Assembly (NCBI GenBank): GCA_965248155.1
Contig: CBDFIO010000002.1
Coordinates: 806,001-870,000, forward strand
Source of the DNA: RFSX01 sp965248155
GTDB taxonomy: Bacteria; Bacteroidota; Bacteroidia; Chitinophagales; Saprospiraceae
Length of the DNA: 64,000 nt
Direction: 5' to 3'
Part shown: piece by piece, positions 8,815 through 17,225 of the stretch
How the letters are laid out: every line of letters starts with the position of its first letter
Numbering within the stretch: the stretch's first letter is position 1
The notes under the pieces: model-generated
What the model was told of the DNA's origin: nothing
The model's database searches: none
What the model saw: the letters and a program-made list of their open reading frames with translations, nothing else
Position numbers and translations under genes: made by a program

Positions 8815-9037
8815 TTGGCTATTTCAGCTACTTAAGTAATATACAATTAGAGCAAATAATTTCTATTGAAGAGATTCTTATTCTAATAGAATTTTCAACT
8901 TCAAATTAAGACGGTTTTTGGCTTATCGACTTTCAAGATATATCTGAATCGATATGAAATATTTACTTATATCGTTTTCCTTCCTAAGGATTAATATATT
9001 TATAAGACTTACATTTACAGCGCTTTAAAATGAAAAA

Positions 9038-10337
9038 TTGATGAAAACACAGCTGACGATATGCCTTATTATGTTGACAACTTTAACCATCTGGTCTCAG
9101 AATACTTATATATTTTGTGGAGAGTTGATGGATATGACATCGGAACAATCTCAGTCCGAGATGACAATAATCGTGGATAATGATAGAATTAAGGAAGTGG
9201 TCCAGGGATATATAAATCCAACTCCGGGATCTAATACAATTGATCTAAAAGATAAAACAGTCTTACCGGGTTTTATGGATATGCATGTTCATATTGAGCA
9301 TGAATCCAGCCCAACGAGATATATGGATAAATTCAGTAAGAATAAATCTGATATCGCACTTGGAGCTGTGAAATATTGTGAGCGAACCTTAAATGCTGGC
9401 TTCACAACTGTAAGGGACTTAGGAGGAACAGGTGTGAATGTCGCATTACGGAACGCAATAGAAAATGGAGATATATCGGGTCCTAGAATATTTACCGCTG
9501 AAAAATCCATTGCAACAACCGGAGGACATGCCGATCCATCAAATGGTGTAAAAGATGAATTAAAAGGAGACCCAGGTCCAAAAGAAGGTGTTATTAACAA
9601 TGAAGCTGATGCATATAAGGCAGTCAGGCAACGGTATAAAAATGGTGCAGACTGTATAAAAATTACGGCTACAGGAGGTGTTCTTAGCGTAGCAAAAGAT
9701 GGTCAGGGTCCACAATTTACTGTCAATGAAGTAAAAGCCGTAGTCGATGCAGCCAAAGATTATGGTTTTACTACAGCAGCTCATGCTCATGGTGCTGAAG
9801 GAATGAAAAGAGCGGTTTTGGGGGGCATTCATAGTATAGAACATGGTAACAAAAATGACCGAGGAAGTTATGGCACTTATGACAGAGCGAGGAACTTATT
9901 ATGTTCCTACTATATCAGCAGGTAGATTTGTGGCTGAAAAAGCTAAACAGCCAGGTTATTATCCCAGTATTGTGATTCCTAAAGCTCTTGAAATAGGACC
10001 AATGATTCAGGAGACTTTTGCAAAAGCTTATAAATATGGCGTCAAAATAGCATTTGGAACTGATGCCGGTGTCTCTCCACATGGAGACAATGCTTTGGAG
10101 TTTATCTATATGACTGAAGTTGGTATGACAAATTATGATGCCTTGAAATCAGCTACAGTGAATGCAGCAGATTTACTGAATATATCTGAAAACTATGGAA
10201 CCCTGGAATCCGGGGAAAAAGCGGATATCATTGCAATGGATTCCAATCCACTAAAAGATATTAATGCGACACTAGAGGTTGATTTTGTTATGAAAGATGG
10301 CGTCATTTACAAAAACGAAGTAATCAAGAATCCTTAG
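9038..10337 (+). pseudogene. exported metal-dependent amidohydrolase, frameshifted
   Basis: A signal peptide (MKTQLTICLIMLTTLTIWSQ) leads into an amidohydrolase of the imidazolonepropionase/prolidase-like group. The metal ligands are all present: HVHIEH, the carboxylated Lys in CIKITATGG, His in TAAHAHG and SIEHG, and Asp in FGTDAG. The frame breaks at ~9847: the run GGTAACAAAAATG has one A too many. Without it SIEHG continues as TKMTEEVMALMTERGTYYVP, and the rest (to 10337) is intact, about 432 residues. If real, the upstream piece stops after 295 residues without the final Asp and would be inactive. One added A next to an A run could equally be a sequence error. mtaB follows after 11 bp. 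Confidence 0.85.
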
Positions 10338-10348
10338 CTAACGAATTA

Positions 10349-11692
10349 ATGGCAACTCCTCGAACAATAGCATTTCATACCTTGGGTTGTAAACTCAATT
10401 ATTCTGAGACTTCTTCTATTAAAAATCAATTTGAGAGAGCTGGATATTCGGTTGTCCCTTATGAGAATTACGCCGACCTATATGTATTAAACACTTGTTC
10501 TGTCACAGATTTTGCAGATAGAAAATGCAGATACGAAGTAAGGCGCGCCCTAAAGAATAACCCTTCAGCAAAAATTGTCGTTATCGGATGTTATGCCCAA
10601 CTGAAACCTGAAGAAATTGCTTCTATCAAAGGAGTCGATTTGGTGCTGGGAGCGGGAGAAAAATTTAATATTCTTAAGCATATAGAATCGTTAGATAATC
10701 TAAGCGTTTTAGATAAGGTCAGAAATTCAGAAATCAAAGAAGTCAATTCTTTTGTTGAGGCGTTTTCATTTGGCGACAGAACAAGATCATTTTTAAAAGT
10801 GCAAGACGGGTGTGATTATAGTTGTACTTTCTGTACCATCCCCTTGGCCCGTGGAAAAAGTAGAAGTGATACAATTGAAAATGTTGTCAGTAATGCCACG
10901 TTAATTGGTAATCAAGGTGTAAAGGAGATTGTTTTAACAGGTGTCAATATTGGTGATTTTGGTAAAGGAACCGATGTTATTGAAGGCGTAAAACCAAAAA
11001 GAGATGGATTATTTATTGATCTTATCAGAGCTCTTGATCAAGTTGATAATATAGAAAGATTTAGAATTTCTTCAATAGAACCCAATCTATGTACTTATGA
11101 AATCATTGATTTTGTAGCGGAATCAAAAAGGTTCATGCCGCATTTTCATATGCCACTTCAGAGCGGTTCTAATGAACTTTTGAAATCCATGCGCAGAAGA
11201 TATCAAAGAGAATTGTATAAAGATCGTGTAGAATATATTAAAACTAAAATTCCGCATTGCTGCATTGGCGTTGATGTTATAGTAGGTTTTCCAGGAGAAA
11301 CAGAGGAAAAATTTGAAGAAACTTACAATTTTATAAAAGAACTAGATGTCTCCTACTTACACGTCTTTACTTATTCTGAAAGAGAGAACACCATGGCATC
11401 AGAAATGCAGGGTTCCATTCCAATGGATGTAAGAAGAAATAGAAATAAAAGACTTAGAATTTTATCTGAAAAGAAGAAAAGAGCATTTTATTTGAGTCAT
11501 ATAGGATCCGAAAGAGAAGTATTATTTGAATCTATGAACGATAATAAAATTGTTTCCGGATTTACAGATAATTATATAAAAGTGAGTTATAATGCCTCGA
11601 AATTGCTCGAAGGAGAAATTAGAAAAATGATTCTCAAAGATTATAACTCCGGTAATGTTTCCCTTGAGGTTTCTAAGCCCATCTTCGTCTAA
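10349..11692 (+). CDS. mtaB: tRNA t6A37 methylthiotransferase MtaB
   Basis: MtaB adds a methylthio group to N6-threonylcarbamoyladenosine-37 of ANN-decoding tRNAs. The 447-residue product has the N-terminal UPF0004 domain (FHTLGCKLNYSETSSI, NTCSVTDFADRKCR, GCYAQLKPEEI) with its three cluster cysteines. The radical SAM motif CDYSCTFC covers residues 155-162, and HMPLQSGSNELLKSMRRRY is typical of the family. A short TRAM-like C-terminus follows. The KLNYSE signature separates it from MiaB and RimO. It lies 11 bp after the amidohydrolase and its stop overlaps the convergent 11689-12261 gene by four bases. Confidence 0.93.
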   Translation: MATPRTIAFHTLGCKLNYSETSSIKNQFERAGYSVVPYENYADLYVLNTCSVTDFADRKCRYEVRRALKNNPSAKIVVIGCYAQLKPEEIASIKGVDLVLGAGEKFNILKHIESLDNLSVLDKVRNSEIKEVNSFVEAFSFGDRTRSFLKVQDGCDYSCTFCTIPLARGKSRSDTIENVVSNATLIGNQGVKEIVLTGVNIGDFGKGTDVIEGVKPKRDGLFIDLIRALDQVDNIERFRISSIEPNLCTYEIIDFVAESKRFMPHFHMPLQSGSNELLKSMRRRYQRELYKDRVEYIKTKIPHCCIGVDVIVGFPGETEEKFEETYNFIKELDVSYLHVFTYSERENTMASEMQGSIPMDVRRNRNKRLRILSEKKKRAFYLSHIGSEREVLFESMNDNKIVSGFTDNYIKVSYNASKLLEGEIRKMILKDYNSGNVSLEVSKPIFV

Positions 11693-12261
11693 ATCTTAAA
11701 TCCTAAACTCAATTTATAGAAATCGACTTCTGTGTTTTTCACAAGATTTACTGCATTGAAGAACCCCCGTTCATATTCGAAGTCGATTGTAAAACTATAG
11801 ACATCCATCCCTAAGCCTAATACTGCAGCAGCAGTGCCTGAATTATAATTAGCGTAAGGCACATCTGTCATATTTTTTGGATAATTGGTAATCATATTAA
11901 CCGATCCATAAGTCTTAGCTCGCAAAGAGGTTTTTTTACCGAAATCCAGCAATCTGTATCCCAGGCCAATACGAATTTTGAACCATTCCATACTATTCTC
12001 AACAGAAAAATAGTTTTTGTTTTTCAGTGCATTGAAGCTTATATTGGCATATTCAAGACCACCACCAAAAAACATCTTTCCCTCATTCAGCCTTGCGTCA
12101 ACACCAAAATGATAACCACTATGAGCATGATCTGCAGGTGTAATTGTAATATCTCTGTTTTTTACTGAAGTCGCGCCTGCATAAAATTGTATTCCAGCTT
12201 GTGAATAAGCGGATACTGAGAAAAAGCAGAAAAAGATAATGAGAAGGTAGGCTTGTTTCAT
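11689..12261 (-). CDS. outer-membrane beta-barrel protein, function unknown
   Basis: The 190-residue protein has a signal peptide (MKQAYLLIIFFCFFSVSAYSQ). Alternating polar/aromatic strands follow (YHFGVDARLNEGKMFFGGGL, IRIGLGYRLLDFG, FTIDFEYERGFF), and it ends in a strand closing with KLSLGFKI, the pattern of a small eight-stranded outer-membrane barrel. I do not recognise a specific family. It is monocistronic as far as can be seen and converges on mtaB with a four-base overlap of the two stop regions. Confidence 0.75.
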   Translation of the reverse strand: MKQAYLLIIFFCFFSVSAYSQAGIQFYAGATSVKNRDITITPADHAHSGYHFGVDARLNEGKMFFGGGLEYANISFNALKNKNYFSVENSMEWFKIRIGLGYRLLDFGKKTSLRAKTYGSVNMITNYPKNMTDVPYANYNSGTAAAVLGLGMDVYSFTIDFEYERGFFNAVNLVKNTEVDFYKLSLGFKI

Positions 12262-12574
12262 TCTTAGTTCTTTAAAAGTTAAGTATTACGATGTACTATC
12301 TGCATCATTCAACAATTAAGCCTAAGCTCTTTTAGATTGCAGAAATGTAAAGTAGTTGACAAAAGGTGTATTCTAATGAAGTATAACAAGGGAGATGAAG
12401 CTTATGATGGAAAGACAGATCGCAAGGAATTGGACCTTATAGCTGTAAATGTCATAACAGTACATCCTACTAATCCTTTAAAAATTCCAATTGAATCCAT
12501 AATTATCCTTATTCACTCTCAAACCTTGTTATATTCGGGATAATTCACTGATTTTTATATCAAATATTAAAACA
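12262..12574. other. 313-bp gap without a supported gene
   Basis: This gap separates divergent transcription of the barrel gene (minus) from the repeat-protein/two-component operon (plus). A 68-codon frame (12337-12543, plus) exists, but it resembles no family I know and has unremarkable composition. I found no convincing TAnnTTTG promoter, although the control region of both flanking units should lie here. Confidence 0.5.
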
Positions 12575-13807
12575 TTGAAAATTCAACAATTATCTTTTTT
12601 AGCTTTTTTATTGGTACTGAGCATTTTGTTTTCCAACCGAATTGATGCTCAGCAAGGGCAATCTTATATATATGGTAAAGTGACAACTCATTCTGGGGAA
12701 GAATACGTTGGCTTTATGAGATGGGGTACTGAAGAGCTATTCTGGCATGACATCTTTAATTCTGAAAAACTCAAAACCGATGAATACAAGGTGCAAAAGA
12801 AAAAGACCGAAAATAGCAGATGGCTTGACTTCAAATGGAATTGGAGTAGCGTATGGGAAGATAAATACAGCACAACACCACATACATTTGCCTGCTTTTT
12901 TGGAGATATCAAAACCATTCATATTCAAGACGGTGCTAAAGTCGATTTAGAATTAAAGAATGGCTCTGTAATCCACTTGAATGGTGGTTCCAATGATATT
13001 GGAACATCTATTAAGATGATAGATTATGAGTTAGGGCTAATAAGTTTTAAATGGTCCAAAATTCAAAAAATTGATTTTCTGGGAGCTTCATCAAAAGTGG
13101 AACTTCCATATGCTCCAACAATTTATGGGACTGTACAAACTAAAAGAAATGGTGCTTTTACCGGATATATAAAGTGGGATCTTGATGAAAGGACGCTAGA
13201 TGGTATTCTTGATGGCAATAGTAATAACGGGGAACAAAAAATTCCATTTAAAAACATAAAATCGATTGAAAAGGAGAATAATGGAGCCAGAGTTATCTTG
13301 AACTCTGGTAGAGATATATTTCTAAGTGGGTCGAATGATGTGAATAATGGAAATAGAGGAATTGCTATTTATGATGATAATATTGGTGGTGTTGAAATAC
13401 CTTGGAATGATTTTCAAATGGTCATTTTTAGTTCTGCACCACAAAAGGGAGTAGATTATGATGATTTTTCTATCCCAAAAGGACTTAAAGGACAAGTACA
13501 TACTCATAATGGATTAAGCTATGAGGGTATGCTCGTATTCGATATCGATGAGATGTGGGAAACAGAATTTCTTGATGGCAAAGATGATCAAATTCAATAT
13601 CAGATTCCTTTTAGGAATATCAGTAAAGTGTCTCCTAAGAACAGATCTTTTTCTCTGATTGAATTATCAAACGGGAATCAATTATTATTAGGAGACACAC
13701 AGGATGTTTCTGAAAAAAATGACGGCGTACTTGTTTTTGATAAATCTCAAAAAGATCCTCACTATATTGCATGGGATGATATAGATATCATTCTAATCAA
13801 TGAATAA
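12575..13807 (+). CDS. exported triple-repeat protein, copy 1 (unknown family)
   Basis: The 410-residue protein has a signal peptide (KIQQLSFLAFLLVLSILFSN) and three tandem copies of a ~105-140 residue all-beta repeat, at about 31-172, 183-290 and 304-410. Each runs G-x-V-x-T-x-x-G-x-x-x-x-G-x-hydrophobic-x-W/F, an acidic DxDE stretch, F-x-x-I-x-x-I, V-x-L-x-S/N-G, then GSNDV or an equivalent, N-x-G-I, and W-x-x-hydrophobic-x-x-V-x-F. The first copy carries an insertion rich in Lys and Trp (KKKTENSRWLDFKWN). There is no type IX sorting domain, so it probably stays in the periplasm or envelope. The only fitting start is TTG at 12575. Its stop shares a base with the kinase start, so the two are translationally coupled. 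The paralogue is at 15751-17025. I do not recognise the family. Confidence 0.8.
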   Translation: MKIQQLSFLAFLLVLSILFSNRIDAQQGQSYIYGKVTTHSGEEYVGFMRWGTEELFWHDIFNSEKLKTDEYKVQKKKTENSRWLDFKWNWSSVWEDKYSTTPHTFACFFGDIKTIHIQDGAKVDLELKNGSVIHLNGGSNDIGTSIKMIDYELGLISFKWSKIQKIDFLGASSKVELPYAPTIYGTVQTKRNGAFTGYIKWDLDERTLDGILDGNSNNGEQKIPFKNIKSIEKENNGARVILNSGRDIFLSGSNDVNNGNRGIAIYDDNIGGVEIPWNDFQMVIFSSAPQKGVDYDDFSIPKGLKGQVHTHNGLSYEGMLVFDIDEMWETEFLDGKDDQIQYQIPFRNISKVSPKNRSFSLIELSNGNQLLLGDTQDVSEKNDGVLVFDKSQKDPHYIAWDDIDIILINE

Positions 13808-14847
13808 TGACGTTCAAGGCATTACCAAAAAAAGATATAAATGTATTAGCAGGTGCAATTATTCTTTTAGCAGCATTACGGATTTTTACATTTTACTATA
13901 CTCCCGATGAACCGGATTTAGAACTCCATATTTCGGTTATTTGGGTGAGCACAGCTTCCTTGTTAATTTTCGTATTCAATTTTTCTTTTGACAGACTTCT
14001 TAACTTTTTTCTGGCTTGGAAAAAATATGCGATTACAAGATTTCTAACTCAAATGATAGGGGGTGCCTTAATTTCACTATGGGTATTAAATATCAGTTAC
14101 AATATTATAAAGGATCAATTTACCAGTGCTCCTCCGGATCCGAATCAAATGCTTCTGTTAAACATCTATGGATTCGCGATAATTCTTCCCTTTTTCTCTT
14201 TTTATTTCGGATTCAAGTTTCTTAAAGCCTGGAGAAAATCAGAAGTGGAATCAGAACAGCTCCAGAAAGAAAATGCCAGATCCCAGATGATGACACTGAA
14301 GAACCATCTTGACCCTCACTTTCTATTTAATAATCTAAATATTCTATCATCACTTATGGATAAGGATGTTGAACTTTCTAAGTCTTATCTTGATAAATTT
14401 GCAGAAGTTTATCGCATAATTCTGCGCACAGAATATTCGGACCTAACGACAGTTGAAGAAGAGATGAGATTAATCGAATCATATATTTACTTGTTGAAGA
14501 TCAGGTTTGAGGATAGTGTATTTTTTGATTTGGATGTATCAGAAAAGCACAAGAAAAGGGCTATCCCTCCTTTATCCATACAGATGCTTGTGGAGAATGT
14601 TATCAAGCACAATATGGCCAGTAAGGAAAAGCCAATTTATATTCAACTTAAAGCTGTTTCAGATGATTACATACTGATCAGTAATAATATTCAAGAAAAA
14701 AAGTATGGTACTTCAAAGCGTGAAGGAACAGGTCTGAATAATATCAGAAAGCGCTATGAATTTTTTACAGATAAAACATTAACAGTTGAAAAGGTAAATG
14801 ATCAATTTGTTGTCACTTTGCCTCTTTTAGAAATCGAATATAATTAG
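13807..14847 (+). CDS. LytS/YehU-type sensor histidine kinase
   Basis: The 346-residue kinase has about four membrane spans in its first 140 residues (IILLAALRIFTFYY, IWVSTASLLIFVFNF, MIGGALISLWVL, IYGFAIILPFFSFYFGFKFL) and a short coiled coil. The His_kinase domain follows, with HLDPHFLFNN (phospho-acceptor His171), the N box IQMLVENVIKHNM and the G box EGTGLNNIRKRY. There is no separate extracellular sensor domain, so sensing would fall to the membrane part or a partner. The preceding repeat protein is coupled to it by an overlapping stop/start (13805-13809) and is a candidate partner. Its cognate regulator follows after 7 bp. Confidence 0.92.
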   Translation: MTFKALPKKDINVLAGAIILLAALRIFTFYYTPDEPDLELHISVIWVSTASLLIFVFNFSFDRLLNFFLAWKKYAITRFLTQMIGGALISLWVLNISYNIIKDQFTSAPPDPNQMLLLNIYGFAIILPFFSFYFGFKFLKAWRKSEVESEQLQKENARSQMMTLKNHLDPHFLFNNLNILSSLMDKDVELSKSYLDKFAEVYRIILRTEYSDLTTVEEEMRLIESYIYLLKIRFEDSVFFDLDVSEKHKKRAIPPLSIQMLVENVIKHNMASKEKPIYIQLKAVSDDYILISNNIQEKKYGTSKREGTGLNNIRKRYEFFTDKTLTVEKVNDQFVVTLPLLEIEYN

Positions 14848-14854
14848 TCGGAAT

Positions 14855-15619
14855 ATGAGAATTTTAATTATTGAAGATGAACAATTGGCAGCCGAGAAGA
14901 TGCAAAATCTTCTAAAAGAGATCAAGGAAGATTATAAGATACTGGCGGTCTTGAAATCAGTAGAGGATAGCATCAAATGGCTTCAGGACAATGATGGTCC
15001 TGATCTTATTTTATCTGACATTCATCTTTCTGATGGAATATGCTTTAGTATTTTTTCAGAATACGAAGTTCAATGTCCTGTAATATTTACGACAGCCTAT
15101 GAGAAATATGCCATTCAGGCTTTTGAGGTTAATAGTATTGACTATTTGTTAAAACCTATTCAAAAAGAAAAGCTTAAAGAGGCTCTAGATAAATATGAGT
15201 TGTTAAGTGGGCAAAATGAAAAAGGGAAAATGGATCTCTATGAAGAATTTAAAAATATTCTTTCAGGACAAAATAGAGAGTTCAAAACCAGATTTCTCTG
15301 TAAGCTGGGTAATAAAATTAAATCTGTACCTGTGGATAGTATTTCCTATTTCTACAGTGAGAATAAAATGACATTTATTGTTGATAAAAAGAATAATCGA
15401 TTGCCTATCAATAATACATTGGATGAAATAGATCAAATAATAGACCCTAAGAACTTTTTTAGAGTCAATAGAAAATATGTTTCTCACTTTGAAGCTATCA
15501 GTGAAATCCATCCTTATTTTAAAGGGAGACTGAAATTAATTTTACAACCTGGAGAAGCAAAAGATATAATAGTCAGTTCAGAAAGAGCCCCTCTTTTTAA
15601 AGCCTGGCTTGACAAATAG
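14855..15619 (+). CDS. LytTR-family response regulator
   Basis: The 254-residue regulator has a receiver domain with the acidic pair in LIIEDEQLAAEKM, phospho-acceptor Asp55 in LILSDIHLSDG, Thr in FTTAYEKYAIQ and Lys in DYLLKPI. A LytTR DNA-binding domain occupies residues ~145-254 (SISYFYSENKMTFIV, FFRVNRKYVSHFEAI, GRLKLILQPG). LytTR regulators bind paired ~9-10 bp direct repeats. It belongs with the kinase just upstream. The gene directly downstream (15751) is the natural first guess for a target; I could not pick out repeats confidently in 15620-15750. Confidence 0.93.
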   Translation: MRILIIEDEQLAAEKMQNLLKEIKEDYKILAVLKSVEDSIKWLQDNDGPDLILSDIHLSDGICFSIFSEYEVQCPVIFTTAYEKYAIQAFEVNSIDYLLKPIQKEKLKEALDKYELLSGQNEKGKMDLYEEFKNILSGQNREFKTRFLCKLGNKIKSVPVDSISYFYSENKMTFIVDKKNNRLPINNTLDEIDQIIDPKNFFRVNRKYVSHFEAISEIHPYFKGRLKLILQPGEAKDIIVSSERAPLFKAWLDK

Positions 15620-15750
15620 GATAATACAATAATTTCAACCCTGTAAAAGTCCATTTCGGTCGTCATAAATACCCCTTAATCGTAATTCCATATCATATTG
15701 GTAGATATAGTATCACTTTTACACTGTACTTATTTCGAAACAAAATTCCT

Positions 15751-17025
15751 ATGATGAACTCTAAATTGCTGATCATTCTATCTGTGGCTATTATAAATGC
15801 ATTTATCCTGAGTGCAATCGAAAAAGTCACATTCGCCGATAATTCACTCTTTATATACGGGAAAGTAACAACCATTGATAACGAATCTTATGAAGGTCAG
15901 ATCCGATGGGGAAAAGAGGAAGCCTTTTGGTTTGATATGTTTAATTCTACGAAGGTGAAAAACAATAATCTAAAGCATCTTTCAGATGATGAATTAGATA
16001 TGCTTAACAAGCATGATAAAAAAGAAGCCGGATATTTCAATAAATGGTTTGATGGTGCTGACTGGAATAGTAATGTCAAAGACCATATTCATGTTTTCGC
16101 TTGCCAATTCGGTGATATTGCCAGTCTTATGATTGGAGGGGATAATGATATTGTTCTCAGATTGAAAAATGGAGATACGATAGAATTAGAAGGAGGTTCA
16201 AATGACATCGGAGCTGCTGTGAAAGTCAATGATGCAGATTTGGGTCTAATCAGTATGGATTGGAAGAGAATTAAAAAAGTAGAATTCATGAACACTCCAA
16301 GAAGTCTCGTAAGCACTTTTGGAGATCCACTTTATGGAACAGTAAGGATTTATGGAACAGTAAGGACCGAAAGAGGGGAATTTACGGGTTTCCTTCAATG
16401 GGACCATGATGAAAGACTTTCAAAAGATAAGCTCAATGCATCATATGTTGACGGGAATTTAGATATCGAATTTGGGAATATAAAGTCCATTAAAAAGATG
16501 CATAATGGATCTATAGTCACCTTAAAATCTGGGCGCTCATTTGAAATGACAGGGTCAAATGATGTTAATGATGAAAATCGTGGGATAATAGTAAACTGGC
16601 CCGGTTCGGGAAGAGTTGATATTCAGTGGGATGAATTTCTTGATGTATCATTTAGTCAGGTCCCTTCAGAAGATATCTCTTATGCTGATTACAAAGGGGA
16701 AAATAAAATAACAGGTGTTGTCGAAACTTCAGATGGAAACAATTATGAAGGTAGAATAGTCTTTGATCTTGATGAAGAATATAAATTGGAAATGTTAAAC
16801 GGGGTTCACAATAAAATAGAATATTTCATTCCATTCTCTAGTATAAAGACAATAACACCAAAGAACAGAGAAGAAACTCAAGTGGATCTATTGGATGGCA
16901 AATCTTATGTATTGGAGGATAAAGTTGATGTCAATGCTGAAAATGATGGTGTCTTGGTATTTGGTTCAAATGACAATCCTCAGTATATAACCTGGAAGAA
17001 TATTGAAACAATTAGATTCGAATAA
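15751..17025 (+). CDS. exported triple-repeat protein, copy 2 (unknown family)
   Basis: The 424-residue paralogue of 12575-13807 has the same architecture: a signal peptide (KLLIILSVAIINAFILSAI) and three beta repeats at about 35-185, 192-305 and 320-424. Shared blocks include YGKVTT, LKNG, GGSNDIG, LGLIS, GSNDVN, IPF, PKNR and NDGVLVF. Repeat 1 again carries a variable Lys/Asp-rich insertion. Repeat 2 starts with a doubled YGTVR caused by an exact 18-bp tandem duplication (16331-16366) that keeps the frame. It lies 131 bp behind the LytTR gene with its own leader and is followed by a good terminator, so it could be a separate, regulator-controlled unit. Function unknown; an envelope location is inferred. 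Confidence 0.8.
   Translation: MMNSKLLIILSVAIINAFILSAIEKVTFADNSLFIYGKVTTIDNESYEGQIRWGKEEAFWFDMFNSTKVKNNNLKHLSDDELDMLNKHDKKEAGYFNKWFDGADWNSNVKDHIHVFACQFGDIASLMIGGDNDIVLRLKNGDTIELEGGSNDIGAAVKVNDADLGLISMDWKRIKKVEFMNTPRSLVSTFGDPLYGTVRIYGTVRTERGEFTGFLQWDHDERLSKDKLNASYVDGNLDIEFGNIKSIKKMHNGSIVTLKSGRSFEMTGSNDVNDENRGIIVNWPGSGRVDIQWDEFLDVSFSQVPSEDISYADYKGENKITGVVETSDGNNYEGRIVFDLDEEYKLEMLNGVHNKIEYFIPFSSIKTITPKNREETQVDLLDGKSYVLEDKVDVNAENDGVLVFGSNDNPQYITWKNIETIRFE
16331..16366 (+). repeat. 18-bp in-frame tandem duplication
   Basis: tttatggaacagtaagga occurs twice back to back (16331-16348 and 16349-16366) with no mismatch. It doubles six codons at the start of repeat 2 of the triple-repeat protein (YGTVRI then YGTVRT). 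Exact identity suggests a recent event. Copy 1 of the protein has only one such block. Confidence 0.95.
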
Positions 17026-17053
17026 AAATTAGATTTTTTTCATACAATTTGTG

Positions 17054-17082
17054 GTCCTCATACTTTTGTGTGAGGACTTTTT
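17054..17082 (+). terminator. intrinsic terminator after the triple-repeat protein gene
   Basis: gtcctcatac (17054-17063) pairs with gtgtgaggac (17068-17077) through ten pairs, one G-U, with a TTTT loop. The T run 17078-17082 follows. It sits 28 bp after the stop at 17025 and closes the 12575-17025 module. Confidence 0.88.
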
Positions 17083-17225
17083 CATTTTAGTAAGTCTATA
17101 TATAATCCATTTTTGCCTAGAAGTTTCAATGAAATATCAAGAATAGAAGACAATGAGTAGGAATAGATTCAAAATTGAACAATATTTAAGATATTGGTAT
17201 TGTTTTTCATTGGAATCCATAATAT

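Noticed and set aside
8853..8900. Possible terminator after atpG
   Set aside because: The only stem (ttctatt/aatagaa) is seven pairs, all but one A-T in each arm, with a long loop and no proper T run.
12337..12543. 68-codon open frame in the gap before the triple-repeat protein
   Set aside because: No similarity to anything I know, no signal peptide or domain, and the gap must hold the control region of both neighbours.
15620..15750. LytTR-type direct repeats as operator of the 15751 gene
   Set aside because: I looked for paired 9-10 bp direct repeats and found only weak partial matches, so no site is reported.
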